A stretch of DNA of 45,324 nt from a bacterium (GTDB taxonomy: Bacteria > Patescibacteriota > Gracilibacteria > UBA4473). The stretch spans positions 341,039 to 386,362 of the forward strand of contig JAACPJ010000002.1 in NCBI GenBank assembly GCA_009995455.1. The letters run 5' to 3'. The notes beneath the pieces were generated by a model that worked only from the letters and a program-made list of their open reading frames with translations, was not told the origin of the DNA and ran no database searches. Within the stretch, counting starts at the first letter, position 1; the number at the start of each line of letters is the position of its first letter. Made by a program: the position numbers and the translations under genes. This document shows, piece after piece, positions 8,582 through 15,779 of this stretch.

Positions 8582-10252
8582 TTAGTAACTGCCCAGAATA
8601 TGAAGCCCCGCAACTTGATGTTTAAGCGCCTCAAGGTGAATTAAAAATTCTGGCATATTTATCGCCGCGTCAATGTAAAAAATGTATTCCCCTTTATCAC
8701 TTGAGGCTCTTCTGGTATCGAGCTTTAACAAATTTATTTTTTGGGTGGAAAAATAATTAAGCACCGATGCTAAATTCCCCGCTTGATCGGCCGTAAACCA
8801 AAAGGAAAAACAGGTCACTTTTGAAACGTGCGCCTGACCACTTTTTTGCAACAACACAAAACGTGTTCGGTTACTTTCGCTCGCCATGTTCCCCGACACG
8901 ACACTTAAACCCATTTTTTTAGCGAGTTGCATTGATCCTACCGCGGCCCATGGTTTAGTTGAGGCTTGTTTTACCCGACGAGCGGCTTGAGAAGTTGAAG
9001 CCGCTGCTTCAAGCGATGCACCTGGACAGGCTTTTCTGAGAAAATTTTTACTTTGCGATAAGGCTTGAGGATGTGAATAAACCCGCTCAATATGCATTAA
9101 GTCTAAAGGTTTTGCGGTCATCAAATATTGCTCGATAGATCGATCTGTCGCCGCGACAATTTGAATTTTAGGATAGGCTAGTAGTTCATCTAAAACCTCT
9201 AACACCGAACCTTCCGTAGTGTTTTCATAAGGCACAATGCCCCACTGGGCTTGCTCGGCATCAAGCGCTTCTAGTAGTTTAAAAATACTACCATAAAAGC
9301 CACGCGTGCCCTCACCAACTAAGGATGAAAAATCGAGGCTCGCACTATCTGTGTGTGAGCCTGGGTCCCCAAATATGGCGACATTAACTTTTGAAGGAGT
9401 TTTGGGTGAAACAGTGTTTGTTTGAGCTGAATAGGACGACAAAAAAAGCTGAGAATCTAAGTATGCCGTTTCACAAAACTCAGGCGTGAGATATTGTTTG
9501 GTCGATTCAAAAATTTCAAGCAGCGGAGCTCTATCTCTTGCAGCCACAATGCTTTCTAAATGATCTGAAGCTTTTTTAAATAAATGGGTGAAATGAGGCG
9601 CACTTAAATTTTGTGTCGCAATATCAGCATACAAATCAGGACTTTGGGCAAACATTCGGCCCATAACTTCTAACTTTAATCGGTAAGAAGGCGAAGACAC
9701 TTTCCAAATCGTTTCAAAGTCTAAACCGGACTGGCGCAAAGTTTCGCCCATTACCATATCCGACATGTGTGACGCACATTGCACCACCCCCATTAAATCA
9801 TCGTGTTCGCTGGGGCTAAATGCCATCAAATTAAAAGCTTGAAAGAGCTGCAACAGAGCCCCTAAACTTTCGGGGTCAATTCTGGCTGGGCAATAAATTA
9901 AAGTTTGATTTTCAATTTCCGGCAACGGGCCAAACAAAGGGTGTAGCCCGCAGACCTGGGATTTAGATTTAAGCATGGCTTCGACCGGCTGTTGTTTAAT
10001 ACTCGTAAAATCGGCCCAAATTTGATTAGCGCGAGATTCAGGAATAAGGTCTTTTATTACCTCAAGTGTTTTATCAATTGGAACCGCAAAAATGACCAAA
10101 TCACACCTCTGAACAATAATAGTGTTCGTAATTTCTGTTTTTCTACCACTCACTAAAACTTCTATCTCTGGAAATTTATTTTTAAAATACTGTTCAAAGC
10201 GAGCGCCTAAGCCGCCTGTTCCACCTAAAATACCAATAGATTCTATTTTCAT
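8582..10252 (-). CDS. Bifunctional prephenate dehydrogenase/dehydratase (TyrA-PheA fusion)
   Basis: 556 aa. It would convert prephenate both to 4-hydroxyphenylpyruvate (Tyr branch) and to phenylpyruvate (Phe branch). Residues 1-280 form a TyrA domain: Rossmann loop GILGGTGGLG (7-16) and substrate-pocket motif GLHPLFGP (102-109). Residues 289-556 form a PheA domain: GDPGSHTDSAS (295-305), PYENTTEGSV (341-350, usually PVENSTEGSV), SHPQA (393-397), and the catalytic TRF (463-465). A C-terminal ACT regulatory domain follows from about 480, in which the usual ESRP is LDTRR (511-515). No chorismate mutase domain is present. Fusing the two competing branch enzymes is unusual in bacteria. A short AAAGGAT directly precedes the ATG, too close for a standard ribosome-binding site. 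No other aromatic pathway genes are nearby. Confidence 0.88.
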   Translation of the reverse strand: MKIESIGILGGTGGLGARFEQYFKNKFPEIEVLVSGRKTEITNTIIVQRCDLVIFAVPIDKTLEVIKDLIPESRANQIWADFTSIKQQPVEAMLKSKSQVCGLHPLFGPLPEIENQTLIYCPARIDPESLGALLQLFQAFNLMAFSPSEHDDLMGVVQCASHMSDMVMGETLRQSGLDFETIWKVSSPSYRLKLEVMGRMFAQSPDLYADIATQNLSAPHFTHLFKKASDHLESIVAARDRAPLLEIFESTKQYLTPEFCETAYLDSQLFLSSYSAQTNTVSPKTPSKVNVAIFGDPGSHTDSASLDFSSLVGEGTRGFYGSIFKLLEALDAEQAQWGIVPYENTTEGSVLEVLDELLAYPKIQIVAATDRSIEQYLMTAKPLDLMHIERVYSHPQALSQSKNFLRKACPGASLEAAASTSQAARRVKQASTKPWAAVGSMQLAKKMGLSVVSGNMASESNRTRFVLLQKSGQAHVSKVTCFSFWFTADQAGNLASVLNYFSTQKINLLKLDTRRASSDKGEYIFYIDAAINMPEFLIHLEALKHQVAGLHILGSY

Positions 10253-10343
10253 ATCCTTTTATTTGTACTTAAAAGCGCTGCGGAAGCAAAAAAGTGAATT
10301 GAGTGATAAACGCCCTTTTAGATTTTAAAGAAGGTTTACTTGG

Positions 10344-11447
10344 CTAACGACTAAAATTTTCTAAAAATCGGTCGGTCATGCCGGCGATGTAATCACAGAT
10401 TCGCTGATGCAAATTTTCTTCTGGCATAAACTCGGCTGGAATTTTGTCTGGATGCTGCAGTAAATAATCAAAAACGTTTTCAATTAAATGTTCTCCGTGC
10501 TCGGTCATGGCTTTTACACTTGGCTGACGATAAAAATGCTGCATTAGAAACTGTTTCAAATCTAAAAAATCAGCATAAAATTCTGGTGAAAAGGCCACGA
10601 TACTACGGGGCATTTTTTGTACTTGTGCCAAGGTTTGAATATTTAAAAACTCTAGATTTTCTTGGGTGTCGTTTACCAACCGATACAGCAACTTATGAAT
10701 CATTTTCCGAATAAAAGTCGCTCGTAAAATTTTACCTTTGCCTTCAATTTCTGCCAAAGCCTCCGCACAAATTGGGAACTGCCTTAAATCATCTAGCCCA
10801 AAGAAACCAGCCCGCATGCCGTCTTCTAAGTCGGCGGCCAAGTAAGCAATTTCATCTGAAATATCAACTAACTGACTTTCTAAGTGCGGAAAAAAAATCT
10901 TGCCGCGTTGTCCTCGGTCAAAAGTACGCTCGTGTTTTTGGATGCCCTCTAAAACTTCAAGCGTTAAATTCAAACCCGCAAAATCATCGTATCGGCGTTC
11001 ATACACTTCAACCACCCGAAGCGATTGCACGTTGTGATCAAAGTGAAACCCGTGTTCACGCATTTTGCGGTCCAGGGCTTTTTCACCGGCATGTCCAAAA
11101 GGCGGATGACCCAAATCGTGGGCTAAAGCGACCGCTTCGGCCAGATCTTCATTGAGCTTTAAATGCCGTGCTAAATCACGAGCCACTTGAGAAACTTCCA
11201 GCGTGTGACTTAAACGATTTCTAAAATGATCCCCCGCTGTTGGCGAAACCACCTGCATCTTTCCTTTTAAACGCCTGAAGGCAGTTGTATGAATGATTCG
11301 ATCTCGATCGCGTTGATAGGGTAAACGATCGGGGTCGACTCTTTCAGGAAACTTACGCCCACGTGAACTTTCATTATGCTGCGCAAAAGGCGCTAAAACA
11401 CTATCGAATCTTTGCCACAAATGAGCGCCGTCAGTATTATTTTTCAC
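10344..11447 (-). CDS. dgt: Deoxyguanosinetriphosphate triphosphohydrolase-like HD protein
   Basis: 367 aa, GTG start. Family reaction: hydrolysis of dNTP, typically dGTP, to deoxynucleoside plus tripolyphosphate, controlling dNTP pools. The HD-domain metal ligands are visible: H81 in RLSHTLEVSQ, the HD pair H110-D111 in LAHDLGHPPFGHAGE, and a later Asp in LVDISDEIAYLAADLEDG. The N-terminal RDRDRIIHTTAFRRLKGKMQV is the standard dGTPase signature. The length fits the short Dgt type. The GTG is chosen because a strong promoter ends exactly 6 nt upstream. It is divergent from the LemA-lgt operon. Confidence 0.9.
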   Translation of the reverse strand: MKNNTDGAHLWQRFDSVLAPFAQHNESSRGRKFPERVDPDRLPYQRDRDRIIHTTAFRRLKGKMQVVSPTAGDHFRNRLSHTLEVSQVARDLARHLKLNEDLAEAVALAHDLGHPPFGHAGEKALDRKMREHGFHFDHNVQSLRVVEVYERRYDDFAGLNLTLEVLEGIQKHERTFDRGQRGKIFFPHLESQLVDISDEIAYLAADLEDGMRAGFFGLDDLRQFPICAEALAEIEGKGKILRATFIRKMIHKLLYRLVNDTQENLEFLNIQTLAQVQKMPRSIVAFSPEFYADFLDLKQFLMQHFYRQPSVKAMTEHGEHLIENVFDYLLQHPDKIPAEFMPEENLHQRICDYIAGMTDRFLENFSR

Positions 11448-11482
11448 TTTGAGTTTATAGATTAATTATCCAGGTTTGTCAC
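11448..11482 (-). promoter_or_regulatory. Leaderless-type promoter of dgt
   Basis: Minus strand: GTGACA (11482-11477), 17-bp spacer, TATAAA (11459-11454), 6 nt, then the GTG start at 11447. The predicted transcription start coincides with the start codon. Both hexamers are one mismatch from consensus and the spacing is ideal. Confidence 0.75.
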
Positions 11483-11555
11483 CCGCTCTTATTCAAAATT
11501 GAATCAACTTTCTAACGAATGACAAAACCCGCTTTTCTATTTTTTATTTAGACTC

Positions 11556-11569
11556 TACAATATTAGACG
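11556..11569 (+). promoter_or_regulatory. -10 box for the 48-aa ORF and LemA-lgt operon
   Basis: TACAAT (11556-11561) lies 8 nt before the ATG at 11570. The -35 region is weak. The arrangement (TACAAT, 8 nt, ATG) is the same as at the sugar transferase gene (41460). Confidence 0.45.
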
Positions 11570-11716
11570 ATGACCGAACGACTTTTTGGCTTCGATAGTT
11601 CAGCCCTTAAGCTAAACCGTCCTAATACCGACGATTTAGAAGCTGAAATGGAACGAACCTTTGGTTCTATGGGCTATCACAGTTCGATGGATTTTTCTTT
11701 AACTCTAGACGCTTAA
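11570..11716 (+). CDS. Small unknown protein, 48 aa
   Basis: MTERLFGFDSSALKLNRPNT is followed by an acidic, Met-containing second half (LEAEMERTFGSMGYHSSMDF). There is no TM segment or cysteine motif. It begins right behind a -10 box and its stop is 1 nt before the ATG of the LemA-like gene, so it is probably translated and coupled to it. It could instead be a regulatory leader peptide. Not recognised. Confidence 0.5.
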   Translation: MTERLFGFDSSALKLNRPNTDDLEAEMERTFGSMGYHSSMDFSLTLDA

Positions 11717-11717
11717 T

Positions 11718-12332
11718 ATGGGAGACGAACAAGGCGTGCGACGAATTGCTGAAAAATCTAATTGGTGGGAAGACCTCGAATGGAATGGTTTTGAAAGTGT
11801 GCTGGGATGGTTCACAGAAAATACCGTTATAGTCATAGGGGTCGTGTTTGGAATCGCTTTAGTGATTTACTTTATCAAAAAAGTCAGACAACGCCGCGAC
11901 CAAATTCAAAAACTTTGGGTTTTCATTTTGTTCTTTCTCACCAAAAGACAAATGATGATTCCTTTAGTGATTCGACTCTCGGAAAAAGATCAATTACTCG
12001 ACGCTGAAATGCGATCAAAACTAATGGAAATTAGACAATTAAGCCGCGAAACTTCTTTTAAAAAAAATCCAAACCAAAGACTACAAGTGGAAGAAGAAGT
12101 TTCTAAAATTTTGTTTCTGTATTTTTCAACCCTTGAGAAAAAAAATAAAATTCAGCCAGGCACTAAATTTGCGAAGTTAGTAAAAGATTTAGAATTTATT
12201 GATGCCAAATTGGTTCAACTCCAAAAAGTTTACAACAACGAAGCGCACAGCTGGAATCGATTTGTCGGATTTCCAATTCTCGGACTCTTTAGTCGAGTTA
12301 TTGGCGTAGCCCCTTTTAGACCTTTTAAATAG
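11718..12332 (+). CDS. LemA-like membrane protein
   Basis: 204 aa. A single TM helix (about 34-54, TENTVIVIGVVFGIALVIYF) is followed by a basic stretch and long helices. The C-terminal signature EFIDAKLVQLQKVYNNEAHSW...FPILGLFSRVIG matches the LemA family end (E-x-x-L-x-x-x-x-x-x-YN-x-x-x-x-x-N...FP), with the conserved YNN. LemA proteins are membrane-anchored four-helix proteins of unclear biochemical role. The second TM-like segment (KLWVFILFFLTK) is less typical. It lies between the 48-aa ORF and lgt, with 3 nt to lgt, so the genes share a transcript. The family call is moderately secure. Confidence 0.65.
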   Translation: MGDEQGVRRIAEKSNWWEDLEWNGFESVLGWFTENTVIVIGVVFGIALVIYFIKKVRQRRDQIQKLWVFILFFLTKRQMMIPLVIRLSEKDQLLDAEMRSKLMEIRQLSRETSFKKNPNQRLQVEEEVSKILFLYFSTLEKKNKIQPGTKFAKLVKDLEFIDAKLVQLQKVYNNEAHSWNRFVGFPILGLFSRVIGVAPFRPFK

Positions 12333-12335
12333 AGC

Positions 12336-13118
12336 ATGGTTTATACCTGGAACTTTGATCCGGTGGCTTTCTCGCTTATGGGCTTTGAAGTGCATTGGTA
12401 CGGTATAATGTATTTGGCGAATTTCTTTTTATTCACCAATTTTGGATGGTGGCTATTTCAGCGTTATTTTAAAGACCGAGGCGATTTAACTTGGAAAGCC
12501 TGGGAAAACTTAGTGTTTGGCGGCTTTGTGGCCGGCGTGGTTGGAGGCCGCATGGGCTTTATGCTGTTTTATAATCCAGAAGGATTATTAGCCGATCCGC
12601 TCAGTGCCTTTAAAGTTTGGGAAGGCGGCATGAGTATTCATGGCGGGGTCATAGGCGCTATTTTATATGGCTTGCTATGGTGTCGATTTAAGCAAGAATC
12701 GTTTTTTAAAATGGTCGACATTTTCATTCTCCCGCTGTGCTTGGCGTTAGTGCTCGGGCGATTAACAAACTTTGTAAATGGAGAATTATATGGAAGAGTT
12801 AATCCAGCAGGTTGGGGCGTTATATTTCCTCAGGTAGATCAAGAAGTCCGGTACCCAAGCCAATTTTTTGAAGCCGGAAAAAATTTATTAATGGCGCTAA
12901 TATTCAGCAGCATTCTATTTGCTAAAATAAAACTTAAGCCAGGTACTTGGCTGGGATTATTTTTAATTATGTATGGAGTGCTGCGTTTTATTATTGAGTA
13001 CTACCGGCAACCAGAAATTTATGTCGGAGTCTTGACTATGGGACAGACGTTGTGCACTATCATGATCGTAATGGGCGTGAGCTTGATTACCTATCTATAC
13101 GCGTTCAAAAAATCATGA
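12336..13118 (+). CDS. lgt: Prolipoprotein diacylglyceryl transferase
   Basis: 260 aa, multi-pass membrane enzyme. It transfers diacylglyceryl from phosphatidylglycerol to the lipobox cysteine of prolipoproteins. Diagnostic motifs in order are HWYGIMY (21-27), GGRMGF (68-73), the catalytic block GGMSIHGGVIGA (92-103), the Lgt signature RLTNFVNGELYGR (142-154) and YPSQFFEA (173-180). Length is normal. The stop overlaps the ATG of the DsbA-like lipoprotein gene (ATGA at 13115-13118), so translation is coupled. At least four lipobox proteins in this window would be its substrates: 13115, 21608, 22660 and 29949. Confidence 0.96.
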   Translation: MVYTWNFDPVAFSLMGFEVHWYGIMYLANFFLFTNFGWWLFQRYFKDRGDLTWKAWENLVFGGFVAGVVGGRMGFMLFYNPEGLLADPLSAFKVWEGGMSIHGGVIGAILYGLLWCRFKQESFFKMVDIFILPLCLALVLGRLTNFVNGELYGRVNPAGWGVIFPQVDQEVRYPSQFFEAGKNLLMALIFSSILFAKIKLKPGTWLGLFLIMYGVLRFIIEYYRQPEIYVGVLTMGQTLCTIMIVMGVSLITYLYAFKKS

Positions 13119-13723
13119 AAATTTTCTTAATCGCCTTGCTTACCTTCGCTCTAGTTGCTTGTGAGAAAAGTGCTTTTAACGAAACCCCGGTGGTTCAAGC
13201 CATAGAAGTTGAGGAATCAGAAACCGAGTACGTGCCAACGCCTGTTGCAAAAGCCAGCATTGTTAAATTTTTTGATTACGCCTGTGGACATTGCAGAAAT
13301 GCCCATTTCACGGTGAAAAACTTAAAAACCAAGTTTGGAGATAAAGTAGAATTTATTTATAAACACTACCCCTTATCGGCCGAAACTTATTTAGTAGCCG
13401 AAACAGCTGAATGTGCTCGACGACAAGATAAATTTGAAGCCTACCACGACAAATTATTTGAAGAAAATTTTCAAAACTACGCCCCTGAAAATCTGCAAAT
13501 TGTCGCCGAATCAGTGGGAGTAGACATGGAACAATTCAATACTTGTGTGGCCAACGGAGGTGGCCGGTCAAAAGTTCAAGCCGATGTTGATGAAGCGACT
13601 TCTTTGGGTGTAAGTGGCACGCCTTACTTTTTGATCAACAACTCAGTTCCCCTGCCTGGTGCGATTCCAGAACAAAGTTTTTCTCGCTTAATTGATCAAG
13701 TTTTAGCCGGCGAAGTTCGTTAA
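13115..13723 (+). CDS. DsbA-like thioredoxin-fold lipoprotein
   Basis: 202 aa. A signal peptide with lipobox LVAC (Cys16) makes it a lipoprotein made by the preceding lgt. After a linker comes a DsbA/BdbD-type domain: FFDYACGHCRNAH with active-site CGHC, the helical insertion with CARRQDKFEAYHDKLF, and the cis-Pro loop GVSGTPYFLIN. Family role: thiol oxidation (disulfide formation) in exported proteins. The start is the ATG overlapping the lgt stop; the further upstream in-frame ATG would lie inside lgt and bury the signal peptide. Cysteines in the secreted proteins at 6003, 6961 and 21608 are plausible substrates. Confidence 0.9.
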   Translation: MKIFLIALLTFALVACEKSAFNETPVVQAIEVEESETEYVPTPVAKASIVKFFDYACGHCRNAHFTVKNLKTKFGDKVEFIYKHYPLSAETYLVAETAECARRQDKFEAYHDKLFEENFQNYAPENLQIVAESVGVDMEQFNTCVANGGGRSKVQADVDEATSLGVSGTPYFLINNSVPLPGAIPEQSFSRLIDQVLAGEVR

Positions 13724-13999
13724 ATGGAATTTTTAGCCTCGCTTAAAGCTCAACTTAAATCTAAAAAAGATTTGAAACTTAAAGTGAAAGTTACCCCAAG
13801 CGCCCCTCGGTCAGAAATATTTGATCAACTGGCGGATGGAACTTTAAAAGTACGATTACAAGCCCCGCCCGAAAACGGCAAAGCCAATAAAGCTTTGTTG
13901 AAGCTGCTGCAAAAAGAGTTTAACGCTGAAGCAGAAATTATAAGTGGCGAGACCAGCTCTAAGAAGCAGATTCGTCTGGATAGTCGGGAAGAACCGTAA
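13724..13999 (+). CDS. YggU/DUF167 family protein
   Basis: 91 aa, beginning directly after the TAA of the previous gene. It shows the DUF167 core: LKVKVTPSAPRSEI, DGTLKVRLQAPPENGKANKA, LLKLLQK and the ISGETSSKKQIRL end. Function is unknown across bacteria and archaea; the fold is small alpha/beta. It is the last gene of the LemA-lgt-dsbA run. Its 3' end overlaps the convergent gene by 41 bp (13959-13999). Confidence 0.88.
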   Translation: MEFLASLKAQLKSKKDLKLKVKVTPSAPRSEIFDQLADGTLKVRLQAPPENGKANKALLKLLQKEFNAEAEIISGETSSKKQIRLDSREEP

Positions 14000-14300
14000 A
14001 AATACGACTCCGGATGCTGAAAGAAGTTCCTTCTGCACTGGCTTCATTACGTTCTAAAAGTTGCACGGCTACGGATTGTCGGATCGCTGGGCCCTCAGAA
14101 TCAATCTGGTTAAGGGCTTCCATTACCGCTTGAGAAATGACTTCTTTTACCTCATCTGGATTAACACCCTCCACGGTAACACGCTCAATAATATTATTTT
14201 GCAACCATAAAGAAGCTTTGGCTTCACCTAAATTCACATTAATCGTTGGATCTTCTGGCACTCTTGGTGATTTTGGAGCTAGTTTATCAAAAATTCTCAT
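13959..14300 (-). CDS. Unknown small protein
   Basis: 113 aa, not recognised. It has a proline-containing start (MRIFDKLAPKSPRVPEDPTI) and an alpha/beta central part with VNPDEVKEVISQAVMEALNQ. It looks soluble and carries no signal peptide. A TAAATT box 6 nt before the ATG, and a frame open through the whole intergenic space, argue that it is real. Its last 13 codons overlap the convergent yggU gene antisense. If the overlap were an artefact, the gene might be truncated, but no earlier stop exists. Confidence 0.6.
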   Translation of the reverse strand: MRIFDKLAPKSPRVPEDPTINVNLGEAKASLWLQNNIIERVTVEGVNPDEVKEVISQAVMEALNQIDSEGPAIRQSVAVQLLERNEASAEGTSFSIRSRIFTVLPDYPDESAS

Positions 14301-14376
14301 AAGAATAATTTACAACATTAAAAACAATAGCACAAGAAAGATGACGTTCGCTTTAATTTAGGTACTATCGGCCTAT

Positions 14377-15270
14377 ATGAAAGATCAATCTAAATTCGCT
14401 AAAAAAAACTTAGGGCAAAATTTTTTAACCAGTACCCAAGTACGAGATGATATTTTGGCCGAAGCGGGAGATTTGAAGAACAAAAAAGTTTTAGAAATTG
14501 GACCCGGACTTGGCTTTCTAACCGAAAAATTATTGGAAGCTAGCGCGGATTTAACGGCCATCGAACTAGATGAACGAGCCTTTAAAATTCTGCAAAACAA
14601 GTTTGGTAATTTCCCAAATTTTCGCCTTTTAAACGACGATATTCTGCAAACAAATCTAGACGAACTTTTTGAAAGCGAGGACTACCGAGTAATCGCGAAT
14701 ATTCCTTACAATATTACGGCCCCCATTATTCGAAAATTACTCGAGAAAACAAAAAACAAGCCAGAATTTGCACTGCTCATGGTACAAAAGGAAGTGGCGC
14801 AAAAGATTTGTGACCCTGTGAATCAAAAAAACACTGTAGAAGCCGATGAATCCGGTGAAGGCCAACCCTTTGGTGTACCGCTTCGAGGCGTGGCAGTCGC
14901 GACACAAAAGCGAGCAAAATCAAAACGCTCTATTTTATCGGTAGCGGTAGAAGTTTACGCCGAAGCTAAGTATTGTTTTACCGTGACTCGCGAACACTTT
15001 GAACCTTCTCCAAAAGTAGATTCGGCAATTATGAAACTCACCGTACTTGAAAAACCACTGATTACCCCAGAACAACAACGTGACTTTTTTACGGTGGTAA
15101 ACGCCGGCTTTAGTGAAAAACGTAAAAAAATAGGCAATGTGCTCGGACGATTTTTTGGAATTCCGTCTAAAGATTTGTTAGGTGACATTGATGAAAATCG
15201 CCGAGCCGAGACCCTTTCGATTGATGAATGGCTATATATAACAGAAAAATTTACAAATGTTAAACAATAA
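14377..15270 (+). CDS. rsmA: 16S rRNA dimethyladenosine transferase, with an insertion
   Basis: 297 aa. The family dimethylates two adjacent adenosines near the 3' end of 16S rRNA (A1518/A1519 in E. coli) during small-subunit maturation. Motifs: KKNLGQNFL (9-17), SAM loop LEIGPGLGFLT (40-50), ELD acid motif, and the NIPYNI catalytic loop. FTVTREHFEPSPKVDSA replaces the usual F-x-V-x-x-x-x-F-x-P-x-P-KVDS pattern with small changes. Odd feature: after KEVAQKICD (to residue 146) about 40 residues precede LSV, where the family usually has about 10. The extra segment (147-184) is Gly-rich, then basic (QKRAKSKR). The frame stays open, so it looks like a tolerated in-frame insertion. A TACTAT box 8 nt before the ATG suggests its own near-leaderless promoter. 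Confidence 0.93.
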   Translation: MKDQSKFAKKNLGQNFLTSTQVRDDILAEAGDLKNKKVLEIGPGLGFLTEKLLEASADLTAIELDERAFKILQNKFGNFPNFRLLNDDILQTNLDELFESEDYRVIANIPYNITAPIIRKLLEKTKNKPEFALLMVQKEVAQKICDPVNQKNTVEADESGEGQPFGVPLRGVAVATQKRAKSKRSILSVAVEVYAEAKYCFTVTREHFEPSPKVDSAIMKLTVLEKPLITPEQQRDFFTVVNAGFSEKRKKIGNVLGRFFGIPSKDLLGDIDENRRAETLSIDEWLYITEKFTNVKQ

Positions 15271-15351
15271 GCAAAATCAGAACAATATCTTTTTTAATAT
15301 TTTTTTATTAAGCCAAATTAATTACTTTAAAAGTAAATACTGCAAAGTTAT

Positions 15352-15480
15352 TTGAAATATGAAGCGGAACTTCAGACCTCTGGAGTTCAAGTTGGTGGGG
15401 CGATCTTTATCGGTTTATCTCTCCTGCTAGGGCTCAAAGCCTGGTTGAAAAAACGTCCAAAAACAGCACCGTGCCAATGA
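15352..15480 (+). CDS. Tiny membrane protein, first of a coupled pair
   Basis: 42 aa from a TTG at 15352 (a CTG at 15340 is also possible). The sequence is LKYEAELQTSGVQVGG, then one hydrophobic helix AIFIGLSLLLGLKAW and a basic tail LKKRPKT. Its TGA overlaps the ATG of the next tiny ORF (ATGA at 15477-15480), an operon-style coupling unlikely by chance. No ATG starts this frame, so the 5' end is unsure. The ATG at 15359 lies in another frame and stops after 23 codons. The region is GC-richer than its neighbours. Not recognised. Confidence 0.45.
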   Translation: MKYEAELQTSGVQVGGAIFIGLSLLLGLKAWLKKRPKTAPCQ

Positions 15481-15674
15481 GCACAACCTGGGTATTGATT
15501 TGTTTGATGGGAGGTCGTGAGTTTGCGATCCACACCATTAACCGCATGGACCCATTTCCGGAAAACCAGCGATTTCAAGCCGCCTATCGGCTGGTCTGGA
15601 AAGACTCCTCGAAAGTCGTCTTCGGGCTCGGTATTTCTGTGCTGGCTCTGGTCGTGGTACGTGCTATCACTTAA
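15477..15674 (+). CDS. Tiny membrane protein, second of a coupled pair
   Basis: 65 aa. MSTTWVLICLMGGREFAIHT starts with a short hydrophobic stretch, then comes a polar middle (NRMDPFPENQRFQAAYR), then a clear C-terminal TM helix (VVFGLGISVLALVVVRAIT). It overlaps the preceding ORF by 4 nt. GC is 34/60 in 15541-15600 and 33/60 in 15601-15660, against 22/60 in 16201-16260, so composition differs from the neighbouring gene. It could be an acquired pair of small membrane proteins (holin-, toxin- or subunit-like); no family is recognised. Confidence 0.5.
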   Translation: MSTTWVLICLMGGREFAIHTINRMDPFPENQRFQAAYRLVWKDSSKVVFGLGISVLALVVVRAIT

Positions 15675-15744
15675 ACTCTGCCGAGTTGAACCGCGTAAAA
15701 AGTCCACTTTCTTTAACGATTTAAAAGTCACACTTTAACCAGGG

Positions 15745-15779
15745 TTAGCGTTTTTTTATATTAAGACTAAAATAAGCCC
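15745..15779 (+). promoter_or_regulatory. Leaderless-type promoter of the DUF4153 gene
   Basis: TAAAAT (15768-15773) lies exactly 6 nt before the ATG at 15780. The -35 (TTAGCG, 15745-15750, 17-bp spacer) is weak. Confidence 0.55.

Noticed and set aside
15387-15731. 114-aa minus-strand frame across the GC-rich island
   Set aside because: Composition is Arg/His/Ser-rich with no domain, and it lies opposite two ORFs with clear TM helices and an ATGA coupling; treated as a shadow.
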